From contig ML677344.1 in NCBI GenBank assembly GCA_007922305.1, positions 2,576,303 to 2,640,302 of the forward strand: DNA of 64,000 nucleotides, written 5' to 3'. Made by a program: the position numbers and the translations under genes. Source of the stretch: Dermatemys mawii. Taxonomy: Eukaryota > Chordata > Testudines > Dermatemydidae. Positions 12,171 through 49,783 of this stretch are shown here, in pieces; within the stretch, counting starts at the first letter, position 1, and every line of letters starts with the position of its first letter. Under the pieces are notes generated by a model. That model worked only from the letters and a program-made list of their open reading frames with translations, was not told where the DNA came from and made no database searches.

Positions 12171-13270
12171 GAAGGGTGGACATAACTCTTGAGGCTGAGC
12201 TACTCTGACCTGGAAACCTGGAGCTGTAACCTGAGATGGAGGGGGAGGGGAGTTGACACCTTGGGGCTGGCAAGGGAACAAAGGGCAGGCAGGCAGACGT
12301 TGGAGGGTTTGAAAAGGGGTTAGACGCTGGCTGGGGAAGAAGGTGGGGAGCCTGGATTCAGGGTCTCATCTCCCTGCCCCCCAGAAGGGCTGGGCCAAGG
12401 GGTCCTGTTTGTACTGACAGCTCTAAGTTGGATTGTGTTCCTGGCATCTCAAATAAACCTTCTGATCTACTGGCTGGCTAAGAATCACTGGGAATCCCAG
12501 GAAGTGGGGGGTGTGGGAACGGGACTCCCCCACCCCCCATGACAGGTGCGTTGCCATTAGCCCCATCTGCTAATGGGGGAACCAAGGCCCAGACAGACTC
12601 AGGTTGAAATTCACAGAAGTGGCCTCGGATTTTGGGTCCCTCCATTTTTGGGGCACCCACCGTGGAACAGCTGGGCCCTGACTTCCAAATGTGCCGAGAT
12701 GGCCTGACACCCACGGACACTCCTCTGCAAACCGGAGTGTCGCAAGCTCTGTGGGGCAGGAACTGTCTCCGTGTTGGTGCAGCCCAGTGGATCCAGGTCC
12801 AGTGGATCCTGATCTTGTAGGCGTGACACTAATACAATTAAGTTGGGCACCCAACATTTAATGTCCTGCGGAGATTCCTGAACAGAGCTGGGAACAGAAC
12901 TTAGGAATCCTGACTCCCCAAGTCCCCTGCTTCACCCATGCGTGGTGTGGACGCTTTCCTTGGGGAGGCATGACCCATAAGCAAGCCTTGTCACACTGCA
13001 TTACAGCCGTGCGCCGGCCCCTTGAGGCTCCGAATACTAGAAGTAGAAATGGAAGAAGACCTGTAGGTCTTGTCACCCCATTTTGCAGGTGGATAAATTG
13101 CTTGTTAAGCCGGTGGGGGCAGGCTCCTTCTAGACCTGGCAGAGCTGGGGGTTTTATCATGTCTGCCCCTCCCCCAGATTTCAGAGAAGGGGTTCTGATG
13201 AATGGGTCCCCCCTCTCCTGCACATGATGCGTGTGGTCCCCATGCCCTGGTTCTCTTTGCTTCCTTGCAG

Positions 13271-38822
<25,552 letters not shown>

Positions 38823-39345
38823 TGCTCAGCGTGATGCCGGACTGGGGAGGAGGAGTCCAGAGGGGACACCGGCCCCCCCTTTATCTGCAGGACCCCCCCA
38901 CGCACACACTTAACAGGACGCTGACGTTTTGTAAAAGGGAGATTAGGAAACCAAGGGCAAGTTTTCCTCTCTCAGGCCGCAGGAGCGGGAAGCTGCTGGG
39001 CCACAATCCGCAGGAGCGGGACCGAGGGAAGGGCGGAAAGAAGGGCGGAAATAGCCACCAGGCTGTGGTTATGGGACATTTGGGACGGGGAGGAGCAGTT
39101 TGGGCCTGGCATTTACCCCTGAGGCTGAGGGTGACAAGCTCCTTCCTGCATCTGGGGGCCCGGACTCCATGGGGCTGTCCACCCTCCGTTGCAAACCGCC
39201 GTCTGCGGGCCCCGGGCGTGAGGACTCGGCGTTTCCAAACCTGCCCTCGAGTGGCCGCGCTGCATTGCAAACCTGGAGCCGGGCCTCTCGGCCGTGCTAA
39301 CACGTCCACACCACACTACGCGGGCTTCTGCCTCGGGGCTGCGGC

Positions 39346-39547
39346 CTGAGCTGCGTCCACACTACAGAACGACGGGGCCTGGGCCTGAGTCACAGCAAGA
39401 CTCAGACTCCGACCCACCCCCAGCAGGGCCCTAGGACGCATCCGGCAGGCTTGCTGACCGGAGTCAGGCTCATGGGTGTGGATGGAAGCGGAGCTCAGCT
39501 CAAACTCGAGTCAGAACCAGGGCTTTGTGTGCAGTGAAGACATAGCC
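39346..39547. mobile_element. Small inverted-repeat element (tccacactac / gaagacatagcc ends)
   Basis: Left end cgtccacactacagaacgac and right end gtgtgcagtgaagacatagc are roughly complementary. No target duplication identified. It follows the ATG16L2 3' end. Confidence 0.4.
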
Positions 39548-41595
39548 AAGGCGTTAATGAACCAGGTCTCTAGGCTCTGCCCGACCCTGACCAATCTGTG
39601 CCTCCCAGAGGCGACTGAGGCTAACTCTGCCCGAATGGGAGAGGAGTGAGATCCTGGACCCAGGGCAGTCCGTGGCCAAGCTCCCATTAACTGCAGTGGG
39701 CCTAGGAGAGGGGGCTGCTTTGGGAATCGTGGGTCGCCCTTGGGACACGGCCTGGGCAGTCATGCCAAGCCAAGAGCCATGGACGCCAGCCTTGTGGGCT
39801 CCAGACGCAGCTCCTGGGTGCTCTTCCCCAGGAGCGAGTCCCCGTCTCCTCTCCATCCCTTCCTGCCTCGGCGAGGTGGTTCTAAACCGTGCCTAGGGCG
39901 GGTCCACCGTGCGGTCCAATCCCCGGGTCTGCCCTCTGCAGACGTTTTGCCTTTGATGATCCCAGTCGAGCTGCTGGCCCGGCTCAGACCCAGTGAGGAA
40001 GGGGGCTGTGGGTGCTGATGGATTCAACGCCCTTGCAAAGAAGGCGTCAGATACCAGGCTCAGCCCACCCAGTGCTGGGTGACCAGGGAGCCGCCTGCCC
40101 CCTGATTCCACCCGGGCAAGGGCAAGGCTGGGATGGATCTGAGTTCAGCCTGCAGACGGCCTGCTCCGCCACGCGAGCCATGGAGTTCCTGTGTCACCCC
40201 GGATAATCTTTGTGCCTTCTGAGCGTTTGCCTGCCCAGGGGAGAGGCCCCTGCTGGGGGCGCGGGGCGCGGCTCGCGGCGGGTGTGTTCACCAGGTTCAT
40301 CCGGGTAGAGATGCCCCCACTGTGTGGCAGATCAGGCCATAGCTGCACAGCTGAACGGGCAGGGCATGGCCAGGTGCAACCCACATGCAGCCGACTGCAT
40401 CAGGCAGGACATCACCAGTCCTGCTGCTGAATAGGCACCTCACGTGCCATGGGGGGCCAGACCTGCCAGGGCGATTAGAGACAGCTGGCTAATGCCCCTC
40501 CCCCTGCACTGTGCCAGGCGTTGGCCGTGTGATGTTCCTAGGTTAATGGCAGGGGAAGGCCACGTAGCGGATGTGTCTAGTCCTAGCGCTCCATGTCCTT
40601 CTCTGGAACTGTAATGTCCTCACGGCAGCGGTGTCCTGGGAATACAGCTTTAAAACACGGGCTGGATTTCTAGGTTGTTTCTTTTCCCCAGGCTCTAACT
40701 CTCTGTTTGGGGCCCGGCAGTTACTCATGGCTGTTCTATGTGGGTTGAGTGCTCCTCAAAAGCATCGGTTTCAGTGACCCCCAGGAATGGGGTGGGGTCC
40801 ACTGGCCACAGGATGGGCGTAATGAGAACACAGCCTTCCCTCACCGGTGCACCTTAGCCCTGACCTAGAGAGATCAGGTCTCCCTGCACGGCTGTGTGGG
40901 GGTTGGGTGCTGTGCTCCTCTCCAGAGGCAGCTGCATTTTGATGGTGCTGCTCATCCAATGCTCTTTGGCTGTGGAAGGAGCCGTAGAAATTCAAGGGGG
41001 TGCTAGTCCCTGAGGAGTAGCCAGCTTTGTGAAAGTGGCTTAGGGGCTTCAGTCATGAATCCTGCCCCCCGCCCCCTGTTCAAATCCACTGAAAAAGCCC
41101 ACACAGACAGAGATAAAGAGCTTAGCGCTGACCGTCCCCTGGGCCGGTCAGGTGAAATCCACACAGAGGCTGACAGTTTGCCCAGCACAAGTGCCAAGTG
41201 CTCACCATTTCGTGCCTGCAATTTACACAAGCCACTGTGGCACTGCTGGTGCTTTATTCTGCCTCGACAACAGGATTGCTAGCGTCACACCCACTGCTGA
41301 TCCTGCAGGCTGGCCCGCCTCTCTTGCTTTGTGGGGGTGCTGATGCAGTGAACTGTGCACAATTGCCTTCTACTGCAGGGAACCAGCAGTCCTCAGCTGT
41401 GTGTCATAGCCCCTATATTGCTCATGAAGATTCTCCTTTAGCTCATGAGGCAGGAGCTTTTGTTGTTAGAGCAGGAGGATAAGCGTTGTGTGCTGATCAT
41501 CTCCGTGATTGTTCTGTGTGGTCGTGCGTGGCATAGTGACAACCTACGTGCCATGTGGGTTTCTTACAACACTTACCCCTCTTCTCTGTAAGTCT
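39548..41595. other. Non-coding DNA downstream of ATG16L2
   Basis: No family-like open frames and no recognised repeats. It may include unannotated 3' UTR, but no polyadenylation signal was seen in this stretch. Confidence 0.35.
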
Positions 41596-41599
41596 ACTC

Positions 41600-41815
41600 C
41601 AGTGCTGTGAGTATGGGACTAGGAGTCAGCAATTCCTGAGCTCTAACCTCAGCTCTGACACTGGCTGTGGGCAAGTCATGTGGTCTGTATGTGCCTCAGT
41701 TTCTCTCTCAGTGTACTGGGATAGTAACCATGCTGCCCTAGCTCAGAGGGCTGTTATGAGGGTTACTGGGGAGACCGCTTGATGAGAAGCACAAAGTGTC
41801 TTTATTAGGATGGCA
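41600..41815 (+). repeat. MIR-type SINE, nearly full
   Basis: Reads gggactaggagtcagcaatt, ctgtgggcaagtcatgtggt, gtgcctcagtttctctctca and tgatgagaagcacaaagtgt. Confidence 0.85.
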
Positions 41816-42084
41816 AAAGACAGGGAAAAGCAGTGTTGGGGACCTGGCCTTGGTGGGGCCCATACCCAGCATGCAATGCTGCAGCACACCTGCCCTCCAG
41901 CTGGAATACTGCTCATTGGCTGGTCGATCCTGGGGCGGAGCATCTCACCAGCTGAATCTGCCAAAAGGAGCCCAAAGCTGGAGCAGGGTTAACCCCTTAG
42001 TGGACTCTCCCATCCAGTGGCCTGCTTGTGAGCTGTGCTGTGCTAAGGCCCAGCATGCAGCCGATGTGGGTGAGTTGCAAGAGG

Positions 42085-42250
42085 CAGCGCCAAGACCGGA
42101 GAAGCCGATGATACAATCCCAGCTGTGCCCTGGACAAGTCACTGCCATGCTTCATGCCTCAGTCTTCTTGGCTGTAAAATGGGGGTACTTCCCACTTGGC
42201 AAGGCTGGTGGGAGACTTAATTCATTAACCTCTCGATCGGTCCTTTGTGG
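42085..42250 (+). repeat. MIR-type SINE, forward
   Basis: Reads tgccctggacaagtcactgc, tgcctcagtcttcttggctg and taaaatgggggtacttccca. Confidence 0.75.
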
Positions 42251-42734
42251 CCATGTGATCAGCATAACACCCGGGTGGCCAGCTCTGTGCTAAGCTAGGC
42301 TGGGCTGCAGCTGGCACCCCCTGGACCCGCTGGTTCCCAGCGCTCCCCGCCGAGGGGGCTTGCTTTTGGGAAGAAACATCGTCACTATTGGAACAGGGCC
42401 AACAGCACAAGGTCAGGGCAGGCCGCACGCAGGCCCGGCTGTGTTAACTAGCATCCTCTGCCATTAGTTTCCTTCCTCTGGACAGTGCCTGCTGGGGGAG
42501 GGAGCTGTGTGGGAGAGATTAGCCAGCTATGGCTCGTTTCTGCTCATCCTAGGTTACCAGGAGCTCCCCGTGCTCTTGCTCACATAGAGAAGTGGATGGG
42601 CCTTGGCTTTTTGATGAGCCAGTGGAACTGGGATCCCCTGATTCGGCACCTCCCGTCCCTGTGGGGAGAGCCAAGGAGCAGGAGACTTGCTCTGGGATTT
42701 GCCATTGACCCAGGATCAGCCCCTGGCCCCAAAT

Positions 42735-42935
42735 AATAAACATTTGCCTCTGAGTCACCCTGCCTTCCCTGAGTTCAATGAACCTCACAATCCCCCTTTG
42801 AGATGGGCCCAGTTGCACAAATGAGGAAACTGAGGCACAAAAGTCAAAAGCCCTGCCCCAGGTCCTGCTGCCAGCCAGTAGCAGAGGTGCGAATAGAACC
42901 CAGGCGTCCTGATGATGGGTTCCAGTTTCTACCCA
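42735..42935 (-). repeat. MIR-type SINE, reverse
   Basis: Reads tgaggaaactgaggcacaaa and ggtgcgaatagaacccaggc. An AATAAA at 42735-42740 on the plus strand lies at its edge; it could serve as a distant polyadenylation signal for ATG16L2, but this is unproven. Confidence 0.75.
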
Positions 42936-43639
42936 TTGTCGAGCTCACAGGTGGAGGATGTCTTACCTCTCTGCCCAGGACACGTAGAAGATGGGGGCTT
43001 AACAAGGTCGTCTCCCAGAGCCTGACTGTCACCCTGCCACGCTACCCTGGGGACGGAGCTTGTTTGGTGCCAGCGAGTCTCACGTGCAGTTCAAAAGCTT
43101 CTCCCCACCCCAATCTATGGCTGGTGAAGCATCAAAGTGAGCGCCCGGGGGGGGGGGGCGTGCTGGCTAAGGGGATTAACGCAACTAAGCAAGGACGAGC
43201 AGGGTGGTGGCCGTGTCTCTGGGTCCAGTGTGGGCCTGACCATTACCAGAGCCCAGTTCCGGGTCTGGTGCCCGCACGTGGCCACAAGGGGACAGCTGGG
43301 AAGAGACCAGAGTGAAGGATCAGGGACAGCACGAGGCAGCAGATGTCACTGGCCGAGGCTAGATGCTCAGTACGTTTCCCCCCGGCCCTTCCACCCACAA
43401 ACCTACGTGTCACCTTCCTCAGCCCTTGGCCCAGCAGCTGGCCCTCTAGCCACGCAGCTGAGTTTGGGACTCAGCCCTGGACAAGGACCAAGTGCTGCGT
43501 CTCTGTTGACGGGTGTTTCCTCTCTCAGAGCAGCGCTCCCTGCGGAGGGCTTGGCTCAGCCTGCCCTGGCCTGCTCCTGCAGGTATCTAGGTACCGGGGC
43601 ATCTACCTCAGGTACCTACCTGGCCCTCAGCATCGTAGT

Positions 43640-43805
43640 ATCGGAGCGTCTCCCGCTCTGCAGTGTATTTAGCCCTGCAACACCCCTCTGAGGTAGGGCA
43701 GGGCTGTCCAGGTGGGGAAACGGAGGAACAGAGAGGCTAACTCACTGGTCCAATGTCACACAGTGCTTCACCCTCTAGGCCGCGCTGCCTGTACACATGA
43801 AGCCG
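43640..43805 (-). repeat. MIR-type SINE, reverse
   Basis: Reads cacccctctgaggtagggca, gtggggaaacggaggaacag and aatgtcacacagtgcttcac. Confidence 0.75.
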
Positions 43806-44544
43806 TTCATCACCGTGCTGAGCATTTACCAGAGACGGGGTCTTCCATTACAGTGCAAGGCGCTGTCTCAATAGCCGCTAACCCAGATTAATTCCGGCGT
43901 GCAGCACGGAAGGGGAAACGAAGCCAGTTCCTTCGTTTTCAGTGGCTGTATTTTAAAAGGCTACGTGTCTGCCTTTCGAATGAGCCCCCACTGGCAAAGC
44001 GAAGGGGAGTTACGTCAAAGCAGCCCTGAGCCTGGCTCCAGCTTTTGTTTCCAAGGGGTTTGTCCCATGAGGGTGTGTCCTGCCTGGCTTCTGCTCCCGA
44101 TCCTCCCCTTTCTCCTGATCTGTGCTGCCGCCATTTGCGGGAACTCCCAGCCTGGATGCACAGATCAGAGCAGCCCCAGGGAGCAGCTGCTTATGGATTA
44201 GCGGTGAAGGGGATGGGGCAGGCTGCTGGGATACAGACTTCAGCATGGGCAAGGGGGCTGTTTTGACTCCAGCTAAGGTTTCGGGGTGCATAGCTCTGGA
44301 GCAGGGAGCTGGCAGTCAGAGCTTCTGGCTCAGAAGAGCAGAGTTGCCTACAGGAAAGCTGCTTGGGGGAACGGGGAAGCAGAGCAGAGGCTCACGGAAG
44401 GGGCTTGTGAGCAGTGGGCACTCAGGATGGCATGGGGGCAGAGGGGCCCCTCTGGGCTTCTGGATCCCTAAGGACCTGTCTGCACCATGACAGGAGAGCG
44501 CCGCCCCCTAGTGGTGAGTTTAAGCTGCAATACCCGGGATTCTC

Positions 44545-44690
44545 TACCTGTTTTACAGCTGGGGAACGCCAATCAGCTTCCCAGCAGTTACACAAGACAG
44601 CTGGGGTAGAGCTGGGGCATGAACCTCGCTCTCCTGAGTCGCAGCTGGTGCCTTACCCGCTAGGCCACCCTACCCCACATCCTCACTTAG
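44545..44690 (-). repeat. MIR-type SINE, reverse
   Basis: Reads ctgttttacagctggggaac, gggcatgaacctcgctctcc and the head complement ccttacccgctaggccaccc. Confidence 0.6.
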
Positions 44691-45500
44691 CCACGCCTCC
44701 AGATTGCCAGGCTTTGCTGGCACCTGGGCAAAACAGCAGCTTTGCTAAGATCCACCAAGAGTTCCTACCCGCAGCCCTGAACAGTTCCCAGCAAGGCTCT
44801 GACTTGCCTGCTTCAATTCACGCGCAAAGTGGGGCTAAGACTGACCTTAGCAGCGGAGATAAAGCCAGTTGATATTTGTTTAGCACTTTGCAAACATCAG
44901 CTGCTCAGTTCTGTGCAGTGTCAAGCTAATGCCAGGCGTCTGTTAAAAGCCGCTGCCGAATCCTATGCCATGTTGATTCCTCCACGTCTGAAACAGCCCA
45001 GTAATGCCAAGAAAACAGTCCGAGCCTCAGGACAACGAGTAGAACCAAGAAAAATCAGCTCCCGCTTGAGTCCAGAGGGCAGGGAGAGTTTCCATGGTGT
45101 GTTGAGGAAAATGAACCCGCCCGTTATTCCATTTTGTTCTGTGGGAGTCAACTCAAGCCACCAGGCGCATCCTGCCAGGTCCTTACAGGCAGGTGGGGTG
45201 CAATGGGCTGGCGGGCAGGAGAGATCCCAAGTCTGTATCTTGAAGTCTACAGCAGGGAGCTGGGGAAGGTTTGAAGCAGGTAAAGCTCCGGTGCCTGGCC
45301 TTTTCCCCTAGAGTTCCTTGTTCAGTGTTTGAAGAAAGCGACTGACTTTTTTAAATCATTGTCACATAACCAGGGGGCTCGAAGTTTGACTCATTCTTAT
45401 CCAGCATAAAGAGGAAGAGGCTAAAGCCGATGCCACTTATCCGCTGGGCTCAGAGAACAGTCCCAGCAGACGGAGCGCTGCCTGAAGAGCTGACAGGGCA

Positions 45501-45624
45501 TAGAGTGACCAGACAGCAAGTGTGAAAAATTGGGACAGAGAGTGGGGGGTAATAGGAGCCTCTGTAAGACAAAGCCCCAAATATCGGGACTGTCCCTATA
45601 AAATCGGAACATCTGGTCACTCTA
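45501..45624. mobile_element. Short hAT-like MITE with exact target duplication
   Basis: Perfect 13-bp terminal inverted repeats TAGAGTGACCAGA / TCTGGTCACTCTA. An exact 8-bp duplication ACAGGGCA flanks it (45493-45500 and 45625-45632). 124 bp. The 8-bp duplication and the TAGAG terminus fit the hAT superfamily better than a TA-target family. Confidence 0.9.
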
Positions 45625-45921
45625 ACAGGGCATTGGGGGCTGCAGCTCTTCTGCCGTGTGTGTGAGAGCAGTGCCAGCCTCTGTGTGATGAAGGCGTTAA
45701 AGGGACACTACAGGCCAGATGCCAGCGCCCAAGCCGGGGGGAAGTCCAGTGATTTTGCCTTCCTAAAAAGCAGCTAAGCTCAGCTAGTTACTGAAGTTTT
45801 TATTGGAAGAGCCCAGTACAATAGGCAAGCACCAGTGAGCGCCCATCCCCTCCTCCCTCCATGGAGTTAATCCAATCCTTGGAGCGGCAGCCGCTGACAG
45901 AAGACTTCTTCCATTGACATA

Positions 45922-45988
45922 GCCACGTCTACACCAGCCCTGAGCAACGTAGGTAGGTTGATCTAAGTCTTAGGAGTAGACACAGCCT
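45922..45988. mobile_element. Very short inverted-repeat element (tagcc..gtctacac family)
   Basis: Left end tagccacgtctacacc and right end gagtagacacagcct are complementary with mismatches. 67 bp. Confidence 0.45.
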
Positions 45989-45999
45989 GCGCCCAGCTA

Positions 46000-47146
46000 A
46001 ACTCTTCTGACTCTCCGTAAGGACATACGTAAAAACGTGACGTTTTCAAAGTTCTTCACGTCTGGCTCAAAGTTTCAGATGTTGTCTCACAGCATCACCC
46101 TGAGCTGAGCTCCCACTGGGATTGACGGTTTCTCCGTCATGCTCTCTGCCAGCGAAATGTCCAGGTGGCACCTGGTGAACGATTCGAATGCATGACCTTT
46201 TGCGTGTTCTTACAACAGGACGGAAAAAACCCATTTTTTGAATTCTGTTGGCCCCAAAAAGGTCTTTAGAGATTTTATTCCAAGTCCGGAAGGTTGAGAG
46301 ACGTTTTTCCATCTCAAATCCTGTTCTCACAGAGTTTCACAAACTTGCTGAGCAAACTCTTCTTCTGCTCCAAATTTCACCCGAATGCTCTCTTAGGAAA
46401 AGAAGAATTTGGAGGGCAAGTGTGAGTAATTGGACGAGCCAGTTGAGAGGTGGTGGTGGGTTTTTTCTTTTGCTAAACAACATCTTGGTCTAAAGTGTCA
46501 GATTCACAACATCCATTACACCTCCGCAAAATGAAATCGGGACTTGATTGTTCATTTTTTTAAGGTGATATGGAAAATACATCTGAGAGACAGTAGCATG
46601 TGGAGATTGCCACAAAAATTGTAGTTGCCATGAGAGATCTGAACTTACAAATGACATAACAACCACGCTGTATATTCTGAGGGACAAGTAGCAATGGATT
46701 GAATCCTCCAGATTCAATACGTGCACCCAGGAAAGTCTCCAAATCCATGGAACAGTCTTTCTGGAGGGGCAGAGTGGGGTTGTATCCTGGAAAGCAACTA
46801 AAAATGCCATCTTGAGATTCTGTCTTGACATCTCCATGACTCCAGTTCAGACACGCTGGGCCTAAAAGACAAATAGTCTGGGATTTCCCATGCAGCCTAA
46901 GGGAATTAGACATGTTTTCCAAGATGTATCTAAATCCCCTAAGCTCCTTTGAAAATCTGTCTTTTTTTTCTTTTTGAGCCACCAGCCCTGAAGCCCCCGC
47001 TGGGATCTGAGAGTAAAGCGGAAGTCTTCATTGCCGCTTCTGCAGATCCTGCCCACTCTTCCATTCCCCCAGACCCACTTTCCACAACTGTGTTTTATAA
47101 TTACACTTGGAATGATTATGTTTCTATCAGTAAATGTCAATGTCAC
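46000..47146. other. AT-richer DNA with unidentified open frames
   Basis: The minus strand has overlapping frames of 140 codons (46560-46982) and 115 codons (46490-46837). The 140-codon frame has a Cys-containing stretch (CFPGYNPTLPLQKDC) that looks more protein-like than its neighbours. I do not recognise it. Base composition is clearly more AT-rich than the ATG16L2 region. Confidence 0.3.
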
Positions 47147-47944
47147 TGTCATAAACATCCAACTTAGGGTAGCCTAAAATTCCTCCTTTACCTGTAAGGA
47201 GGTAAGAAGCTCAAATAACCTGGTTGGCACCTGACCAAAAGGACCAATAAGGAAAGAAGATACTTTCAAATCTGTGGGGGAGGTTTTGTTTGTGCTGTCT
47301 TTGTTGTTGTCTCTCTGACAGAAAGACCAGGCAGGAAAAAATATCTCCTACTGAAATGATACATCTAAAGTTAGGGAAATTGTAAGTAATAGCAAGGAAA
47401 TGTGTTAGATTATCTTTTGTTTTAGCTTGTGAATTTTCCCTGTGCTAGAGGGAATTTTATTCTTGGTTATTGTAACTTTGAAGCTAAGCCTAGAGGGGAA
47501 TTCTCGTGTTTTAAATCTTTTTATTACCCTGTAAAATTACCTTCCATCCTGATTTTGCAGAGGTGATTCTTTTACTTTTTGTAAATAAAATTCTTCTTTT
47601 AAGAACCTGGTTGATTTTCAGTGTCCTAAAAACCCAGGGGTTTGATCTGTGCTCACCTGTACCGATTGGTGAGGATACTATTCTCAAGCCTCATCAGGAA
47701 AGGGGGTGAAGGGGTTTGGGGGGAGATTTGGGGGAAATAGGAACTCCAAGTGGTACTTTTCCTGAATCTTTGTCTAAATCACTTGGTGGTGGCAGCAATT
47801 CCATCCAAAGACAAGGGAAGGAATTTGTGCCTTTGGGAAGTTTTTAACCTAAGCTGGTGGAATATAAGCTTGGGGGCGGGGGTCCTTGCATGTGGGTCCC
47901 CACATCTGTACCCCAGAGTTCCGAGTGGAGAGGGAACTTTGACA
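47147..47944 (+). mobile_element. Solo LTR with exact 5-bp target duplication
   Basis: Begins TGTCATAAACATCC and ends GGAACTTTGACA. An exact GTCAC duplication flanks it (47142-47146 and 47945-47949). An AATAAA at 47583-47588 sits mid-element, as in an R region. A coding-free 798 bp with no internal retroviral region attached. The family is common in turtle genomes. Confidence 0.88.
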
Positions 47945-47949
47945 GTCAC

Positions 47950-49283
47950 CCTATACCCACAAGCTGGTAAAACCATATTTCCATCGATGATAGAAATGTA
48001 CAGCTAGATAATGTACAGAAAATGCTGCGTGAGAACTTCTTCGAGTTTGATTTTAAGGCTATTTCGTGTGTCTGTTGTGACATGCGATGTGATTTACCAG
48101 GGATAAAAACTTGAATTTTTTGAATCTCAGCGTCTATGGTCATGTGATAATTCTTGCCTGCAACCGTGAACACATTTAAATTGCAATGGAATCATCAGCT
48201 AATCATTTGATTCATATGCAAGGAGGATGGAACTCTGCTCGTTGCCTGCAGCAGATGTGGCTCTGCAAGGACCACAAGGGTAAAAACATGTGTCCCTTGT
48301 CCCTACACGCCAACTCAACACATTTCCCTGCACGGAAGTGAATTTCACCCTCCGCCAGCAGCTACAGCAAATGCAAATGAAAACATCAAACACATGTGAC
48401 AGTCAGAGCTGGCTTCTCTTCTAACATGTGTACCCAGCTCTGTGGAGTTACCATGTTCCAATGTTTTGAGGAGTGAGGTAGAGATTCCCAGGGGCCGTAA
48501 ATCCCATTCAATGAGTTATCCGGGGGCAGATGTTCATTTTGACTCCCTCGATCCGGCTTAGCAGGGTTACGGGAAGCAGTTGCTATCCAGATCGTTGTTT
48601 AGTTGCTTTCCAGAACTGCTTAGAAGTTCCTGGAGGCAGAAATTAGCAGGGTTTGAGCTTTATCTTCACTCCCAGATAGGTAATCGCCTTACGCAGATTT
48701 GAAACTGGAAGAATTTGTGAAAGGCCAGATCCGGTCTTTGCAACATCCATGAGGTCTGTTTGCTCCAATTTAATGCTAAAATCAGGCAGTTGACATACAT
48801 TTGCCAGCTGCAGCAGTGGGGGAAGAGAAGGAAGATTGGATCGTAACAGAAATACATTCTCCACACATAAGAGCTGGTCGTGAATCCTTTCCGGTTGAAA
48901 CACTCTCATCTCTGATGGTCAACACTGAGTGTATGTAACGTGGGGCTCCGGATGAATGAATGATCTGGAGGTGAGAAGAGAGTATCCCAGCATTTTACAT
49001 CTACTGAGCTGGAAAACAGCAGGAGTCTCTCCAGTGGTCAAACGCTTTCTTGGGCGGTGTTCATCCCATGTGTTTCCTTCTCCTTTACTGCAAGTCCCCA
49101 AGTTCACCTAGCCCTACCCTAGCAATCATTATGCCAACCAGTCCTCACGCAGGGTTGTTTACCAAGAAGTCACCTGGAGAAGATCTTAGGCATAGTCCTG
49201 CTAGGATCCACAGAACCAGGTCAATTAAACTTTGGATTAGAACCCCGCGCTGTCCAAATTTGATTTTTGGTATTGAGAGTTTG
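47950..49283. other. AT-rich DNA with an unidentified minus-strand frame
   Basis: An 88-codon minus frame at 48643-48909 (with NVFLLRSNLPSLPPLLQLAN) and a 75-codon minus frame at 47946-48173 read like protein, with no low-complexity bias, but I cannot assign them. They could be remnants of a pseudogene or of a retroelement internal region. Confidence 0.3.
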
Positions 49284-49783
49284 GTTGGTTAAAGGTCGGT
49301 GACCATGAGCCAGAAAGCATCAGGAGAAGCAATGAAACTGCAAGCCCTGAGAGAGAACCTGCAATCTGAACATAATCAAAAACTGGCAGAAATTCAAAGG
49401 AGGGAGAAGCAAGCCATGGCCCGGCTGGAAAAAGAAGCTGCTGAAAGACAGAAAGAAGCTGCTAAAAGAGAGGAAAGGGCTCGTAAAAGGCACATGGAAC
49501 AGCTGGCTGCTGAGGAGAGGGTTCGCCAGACGCAACAAGAAACTGCCAGACTTCAGCTCCAAGTCAAAAGGCAAGGGAGGAACAGCAGAAACTGTATCCT
49601 CTCGAAAGTCCAATTTATAACAATATTGGTATGTTGCATTACTCTGAGCAGTTGTCTGTTGTTTAACCAGTTTTGCTATGGCCAGAGGGAGGGGGACTCT
49701 AACCTGGTGAGAAATAGCTGTTTGTTTGTCTGTGAATGAAGTTTCTGAATGTCTTTCTAACCTCGCAGAAATGAATCTGGATC
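49284..49783 (+). mobile_element. Gypsy-like retrotransposon, putative gag N-terminal fragment
   Basis: A 146-codon open frame from ATG 49299. Residues 1-95 are a strongly charged coiled coil (KEAAERQKEAAKREERARKR and similar), like the gag N-termini of reptile Gypsy elements. After about residue 95 the charge pattern stops and the frame runs into non-coding sequence, so it is truncated. An LTR-like block follows directly, which suggests that most of gag-pol was deleted. A host coiled-coil gene fragment is the alternative. Confidence 0.5.

Noticed and set aside
13018..13085. A possible CR1-type 3' end around gaaatggaagaagacctgta
   Set aside because: Too short and degenerate to distinguish from chance.
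44829..45311. 160-codon plus-strand frame
   Set aside because: No recognisable domain and no splice context; the upstream end is close to MIR-like sequence.
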